Below, in pieces: positions 60,891 through 64,000 of a stretch of DNA of 64,000 nt (the first letter of the stretch is position 1; each line of letters starts with the position of its first letter). The notes beneath the pieces are model-generated. The model did no database searches. It was not told the origin of the DNA and saw nothing but the letters and a program-made list of their open reading frames with translations. This DNA is from Polytrichum commune. Lineage: Eukaryota > Streptophyta > Polytrichopsida > Polytrichales > Polytrichaceae. The stretch covers positions 6,818,501 through 6,882,500 of the forward strand of contig OX485805.1 in NCBI GenBank assembly GCA_950295325.1, written 5' to 3'. The translations under genes and the position numbers were made by a program.

Positions 60891-61176
60891 TTTCTTTGAG
60901 AACCTCGATCTTTTAGTCCTATCTCGGCCCTCTTAGTTTGAGGTTGTAATCCTGTGACAAGGTTCCTTGGAGTGGCTATTGCTAGCAGGTTCCACTCATC
61001 GCAATTGGTTTCGAGATGTTTTCATTGAATTGCGCACTTCCTTCGGTCGCTGAGTAACTTGATTCATACCAGGGCCGTTGTGGTTTCTTTAACTTTCTAG
61101 AGGTTGCGGGTGTTAGTTTTGAGAAATCATCCTTTGGTCTCTCCAGCTAGTAGCACCAAGGGCAGTGAGGAGGACG

Positions 61177-61233
61177 ATGTCTGGGATGGTGAGAATCGGC
61201 ATGTGGGAGGTCGAAAGCTTTCTTGCCATTTGA
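61177..61233 (+). other. Upstream ORF, 18 codons, in the GRAS leader
   Basis: ATG 61177 to TGA 61231-61233, ending 40 bp before the GRAS start codon. Context GACGATGTC is moderate. If the transcript starts upstream, ribosomes meet this frame first, which would lower or condition translation of the main ORF. The peptide (MSGMVRIGMWEVESFLAI) is not recognised. Confidence 0.4.
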
Positions 61234-61273
61234 TAGTGGGAACTGCTGTGTGTTCGTGATTCTAACAACGGCC

Positions 61274-63289
61274 ATGGAAATTCAGCTTAAGAGGTCCGGG
61301 TCTCCTCTGCAAGAATCGCCGGTTGCTCTGAAGAGATGGAAGGCTCAACCTGCTGTAACGGGAGCAGAGGCTTACGTCGACCTCACGTTGCCGTCTATGA
61401 GGGAGGTGAAGACGAGCGTGAAGGTGGAGAAGCAGGTGATGGCACTAGATCCAACATCGGTTCTGGACTTGCAAACCAGTCCTTGTAGGTCAGGTTGCTC
61501 CTCGGCTTCTCTTTCCTCGAATGAAGAAACCGTTTTCCCATTGCAAAATCATCATCATGGAGGCGGCAACAATAAGAATAACAACAACAACAGCTTCTGC
61601 GAGGAGAGTAGCCTGCCGAATGTGGAAAGCAATCATGATGACATCGCTAGTTGCATGGCTGCCATGGAGGGTGACCATATTAACCTGGAGCCCAGGTTGA
61701 GTGACTTCGCAAACATTGAGGTAGACTTCGGGTTTGAGCTGGACTTGCAGGATGGGAGCAGCGATGAAATGGAGTCCTTTCCAACCTTTCAGAATCACAT
61801 GTCTGATGGATTCCTGTGTGAGTTATTCTCCGACCCCGGGTTATGTCTGATCGACAAACCGAAGCTGTTTTTCCATCCGGAGGGGTTCCAGGACGCACAA
61901 AGGCTGCAGGAATTGGACGACTCGCTTTCTTCAATGCTGAGTTCCACAAACGGAGTCCGATTAGGTGCGGTTTCATCACAGACAGAGGTTATGATCAGTC
62001 CCCAATGTAGGGATTCGGATGACATGTGGAAACAGGGGATTACAATGATCGGTGACACCACTCTGGATGTTGTAGAAGAGAAGCAGATAGGGTTTGTCCA
62101 AACCGATTCAACAGAGAGTTGGCAAGTGCAGCAGCAGCAGCAGCCACCCGAAGAGGATCCTGGACTGCATCTTGTGCATCTTCTCTTAGCCTGCGCCGAA
62201 GCCATCGACGAGTCAGATTTCGGCATAGCCAAGCCCATGCTTAGCCGATTGAGAGCAATTTCGAATCCACATGGCGATCCCATGCAAAGAATTGCACTCT
62301 ACTTTGCGAATGCCTTGAGCGATCGGCTAGACATGGAGTTACATGGCGGAGGACCTTTAGGGTTTGAATCATCCTCCTCTTCTCCACCTTCTTCACCTCC
62401 GAGCTTTGATTCTAAGCTAGCATATCAGGCGTTCTATGAGGTGCTCCCTTTTGCTAAATTCTCTCATTTCACCGCAAACCAGACGATTTTCGAGGCAGTG
62501 GGATGTAACAGCAAGGTTCATGTGGTGGACTTGGACATTCGAGAAGGCTTACAATGGCCGTCTCTCATCCAGTCATTAGCCATGCGTCCGGAGGGTCCAC
62601 CTCACCTCCGAATTACTGGAGTTGGAGCTTGTGCAACCAATCTGGAGCTCACAAAACGTCGCCTCTCTGAATTTGCAGAATCACTTAACGTCCCGTTTGA
62701 GTTTTCTTGCGTGGTGATCGAAAGAGTGGAATGTCTTGAGCAGAACCTGTTGAGGATTGAGCCAGATGAAGCTTTGGTCATCAACTGCTCCCAGATTCTC
62801 CACAGTTTGTCAAGCAACCAAGCAGCTCTGGAGAAGCTCATGTATCTGCTCCGGAACCTGAATCCAGTTGTGGTCACCCTTCTGGAAGTTGAGGCAAATC
62901 ATAACGGAGAAACCTTAATATCAAGGTTCGTGGAGGCTCTGCACTACTACTGTGCACTCTTCGATTCACTGGAAGGATCACTGGGCAGAGATAGCCCAGA
63001 CAGGTACCGAGTCGAGAGCATGTCATTTGCTTCCGAGATCAAGAGCATAGTTGCAAAGGATGAGAGTTGCGGATCCCGCCACATGAAATCTGATGCTTGG
63101 CAGAGTTTGTTTACGAAATTTGGCTTTCGAAACTTACCTTCGAGTTCCTATGCTGTCCAGCAAGCACAACTCCTGCTTAAACTCTTCACGTCTGGTGAAA
63201 TGTCCTACAAGCTCTCGGAAGAATCTGGTGCACTGACCTTGGGGTGGCAAGACACTCCGATTGTGTCTGTCTCTTCTTGGAGTTGCTAA
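61274..63289 (+). CDS. GRAS family transcriptional regulator
   Basis: 671 residues in one exon, as usual for GRAS genes. Start chosen at ATG 61274 (GGCCATGGA context); the frame upstream is open to a TTG at 61223 but has no ATG. N-terminus (1-295): variable, acidic, with a basic patch (KRSGS...LKRWK), an Asn run (99-106), a poly-Gln run (286-290) and acidic LDDSLSSML (214-222). GRAS domain 295-671: LHRI from GLHLVHLLLACAEAI, VHIID as VHVVD (415-419), followed by LDIREGLQWPSLIQSL and HLRITGVG; PFYRE region with RFVEALHYYCALFDSLE (551-567); SAW end WQDTPIVSVSSW (658-669). GRAS proteins act in the nucleus as co-regulators bound to DNA-binding partners. There is no DELLA or VHYNP motif, so it is not a DELLA protein. 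The LHRI/PFYRE wording suggests the SCL26/NSP2 or DLT neighbourhood, but that is uncertain. Confidence 0.93.
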   Translation: MEIQLKRSGSPLQESPVALKRWKAQPAVTGAEAYVDLTLPSMREVKTSVKVEKQVMALDPTSVLDLQTSPCRSGCSSASLSSNEETVFPLQNHHHGGGNNKNNNNNSFCEESSLPNVESNHDDIASCMAAMEGDHINLEPRLSDFANIEVDFGFELDLQDGSSDEMESFPTFQNHMSDGFLCELFSDPGLCLIDKPKLFFHPEGFQDAQRLQELDDSLSSMLSSTNGVRLGAVSSQTEVMISPQCRDSDDMWKQGITMIGDTTLDVVEEKQIGFVQTDSTESWQVQQQQQPPEEDPGLHLVHLLLACAEAIDESDFGIAKPMLSRLRAISNPHGDPMQRIALYFANALSDRLDMELHGGGPLGFESSSSSPPSSPPSFDSKLAYQAFYEVLPFAKFSHFTANQTIFEAVGCNSKVHVVDLDIREGLQWPSLIQSLAMRPEGPPHLRITGVGACATNLELTKRRLSEFAESLNVPFEFSCVVIERVECLEQNLLRIEPDEALVINCSQILHSLSSNQAALEKLMYLLRNLNPVVVTLLEVEANHNGETLISRFVEALHYYCALFDSLEGSLGRDSPDRYRVESMSFASEIKSIVAKDESCGSRHMKSDAWQSLFTKFGFRNLPSSSYAVQQAQLLLKLFTSGEMSYKLSEESGALTLGWQDTPIVSVSSWSC

Positions 63290-63480
63290 CATTCGTAGCA
63301 ACCTCTTGTACAAATCTGTATAAGTATATGTCACGGGTTTCCGGCCCCTTGTAGATTATGATGTAATTGTGCTCTAGAATCATGAGAAAAATGGTAGGTA
63401 GGTTGGATAGGTTAGTGTAGTGCTTTAGGCAATCAGATCCAATGTCCAGTTTCCAAAATGTGCTATTGAGGAGGTTGGGC
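63290..63480 (+). other. 3' flank of the GRAS gene
   Basis: AT-rich tail with TGTA-rich elements (CTTGTACAAATCTGTATAAG, GATGTAATTGTGC) of the kind found near plant poly(A) sites. No exact cleavage signal can be set. Confidence 0.3.
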
Positions 63481-63536
63481 ATCCATGTACATATTTGATA
63501 TGATTGAGCCAGAGAAAAGTCTAGGCCGATCGACAG

Positions 63537-63722
63537 TGCAAAATGTTTCACATCCATACCCTCAATTCCATCCACAGTTTTGATGAAAGTTTTATAGAAA
63601 TACTCGACTGGACTGGAGATGTTCGGCACTCTCCAAAGATACTCTGGAATGAACCGTTCTAGCGTTTGTTGCTGTTGTTGTTGTACTCTTTCGGTGGCCG
63701 CTTGAAAGGAATCTGTCGTCAT
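63537..63722 (-). CDS. Possible first exon of an unrecognised gene, convergent to the GRAS gene
   Basis: ATG 63722 (ACAAATGACG context) opens a frame of 178 codons that continues antisense into the GRAS 3' end; the last part is certainly a shadow. The first ~60 residues look protein-like: MTTDSFQAATERV, a Gln run, then LERFIPEYLWRVP, SPVEYFYKTFIKTVDGIEG. A possible donor, GAGG|GTATGG, lies near 63564. No family is recognised and the next exon is not found, so this may be chance. Confidence 0.3.
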
Positions 63723-63759
63723 TTGTCATGTGCAAGATTAAAAAGATGTAGGAATCAAA

Positions 63760-64000
63760 GTGCAAATTCGTCTATACTGATCAGACATAGAGATGTCAAT
63801 TCAGTGTAGCTTGAATTTTACTTAGCTTTAACAGTCTAGCAAAGTTCTCGTGTACCTAAAAATGCAGACGACACCACATTGGACTATCCAGTGCAAATTT
63901 GTGTGCATTGAGGCATGGAGATGTCAATTCTAGGCAGCTTGATTTACTTAGCTCTAACAATCTAGCAAAACTCTGTTGTGTACCTGAGAATCCACACAAC
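63760..64000. repeat. Direct duplication, period ~131 bp, at the right edge
   Basis: GTGCAAATTCGT..., AGAGATGTCAATTC, TTTACTTAGCT.TAACA.TCTAGCAAA and GTGTACCT.A.AAT recur 131 bp later. The second unit runs off the window. Confidence 0.75.

Noticed and set aside
61223-61273. Longer GRAS start at 61223
   Set aside because: The first codon there is TTG. The first ATG in frame is 61274, in strong context.
61490-62877. Minus-strand frames of 91-162 codons under the GRAS gene
   Set aside because: Shadows of the GRAS coding sequence.
1-64000. tRNA, rRNA or CRISPR loci
   Set aside because: No tRNA T-loop/anticodon arrangement, rRNA block or spaced direct-repeat array was recognised. The tandem repeats lack unique spacers.
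1-64000. LTR retrotransposons
   Set aside because: No gag-pol motifs, primer-binding site or paired LTRs were found. The repeats here are small DNA-transposon derivatives.

Overview
This window looks like nuclear DNA of a land plant, most probably a moss. The main reason is the gene at the left edge. It reads, on the minus strand, as a protein kinase fused through spliced exons to an NB-ARC ATPase and a leucine-rich-repeat (LRR) array. Kinase-NBS-LRR proteins (class PNL) are an established speciality of mosses. GT/AG introns, a plant-specific GRAS regulator at the right edge, and AT-rich gene-poor DNA full of small non-autonomous transposons fit the same picture. The species cannot be named from sequence alone.

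Layout. 1-5138 (minus): the kinase / NB-ARC / LRR gene, with two introns placed by in-phase GT/AG sites; its 3' end lies beyond base 1. The LRR exon is made of 72-bp units so alike that the DNA is itself a tandem repeat. 7.7-11.7 kb (minus): a decaying or poorly resolved multi-exon gene. It has a GC-rich first exon, two small coding-like exons in matching phase, and an exon with two membrane segments and one MORN motif that carries two in-frame stops. 12-59 kb: about 47 kb with no gene I can support. It holds at least seven copies of a ~500-bp PIF/Harbinger (Tourist-like) MITE with TAA/TTA target duplications, three diverged relatives, three families of TA-flanked MITEs, two internally deleted pogo/Tigger-like elements with transposase scraps, a ~340-bp tandem array at 55.8-59.6 kb, several diverged repeat pairs, microsatellites and many poly-G/poly-C runs. 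Two nested insertions are clear. 59.7-63.3 kb (plus): a GRAS transcription factor in one exon, preceded by four ~168-bp tandem repeats and a short upstream ORF.

How the parts relate. The two confident genes are unlinked in function: an intracellular immune-receptor-type protein and a GRAS transcriptional regulator. Between them lies a transposon sink. Repeat expansion is the common theme: 24-codon units in the LRR exon, two short duplications in the kinase exon, a 188-bp duplication over a putative first coding exon near 10 kb, and the 168-bp leader repeats of the GRAS gene. The most interesting object is the kinase-NB-ARC-LRR fusion, with its helical N-terminal region, non-RD kinase and homogenised LRRs.
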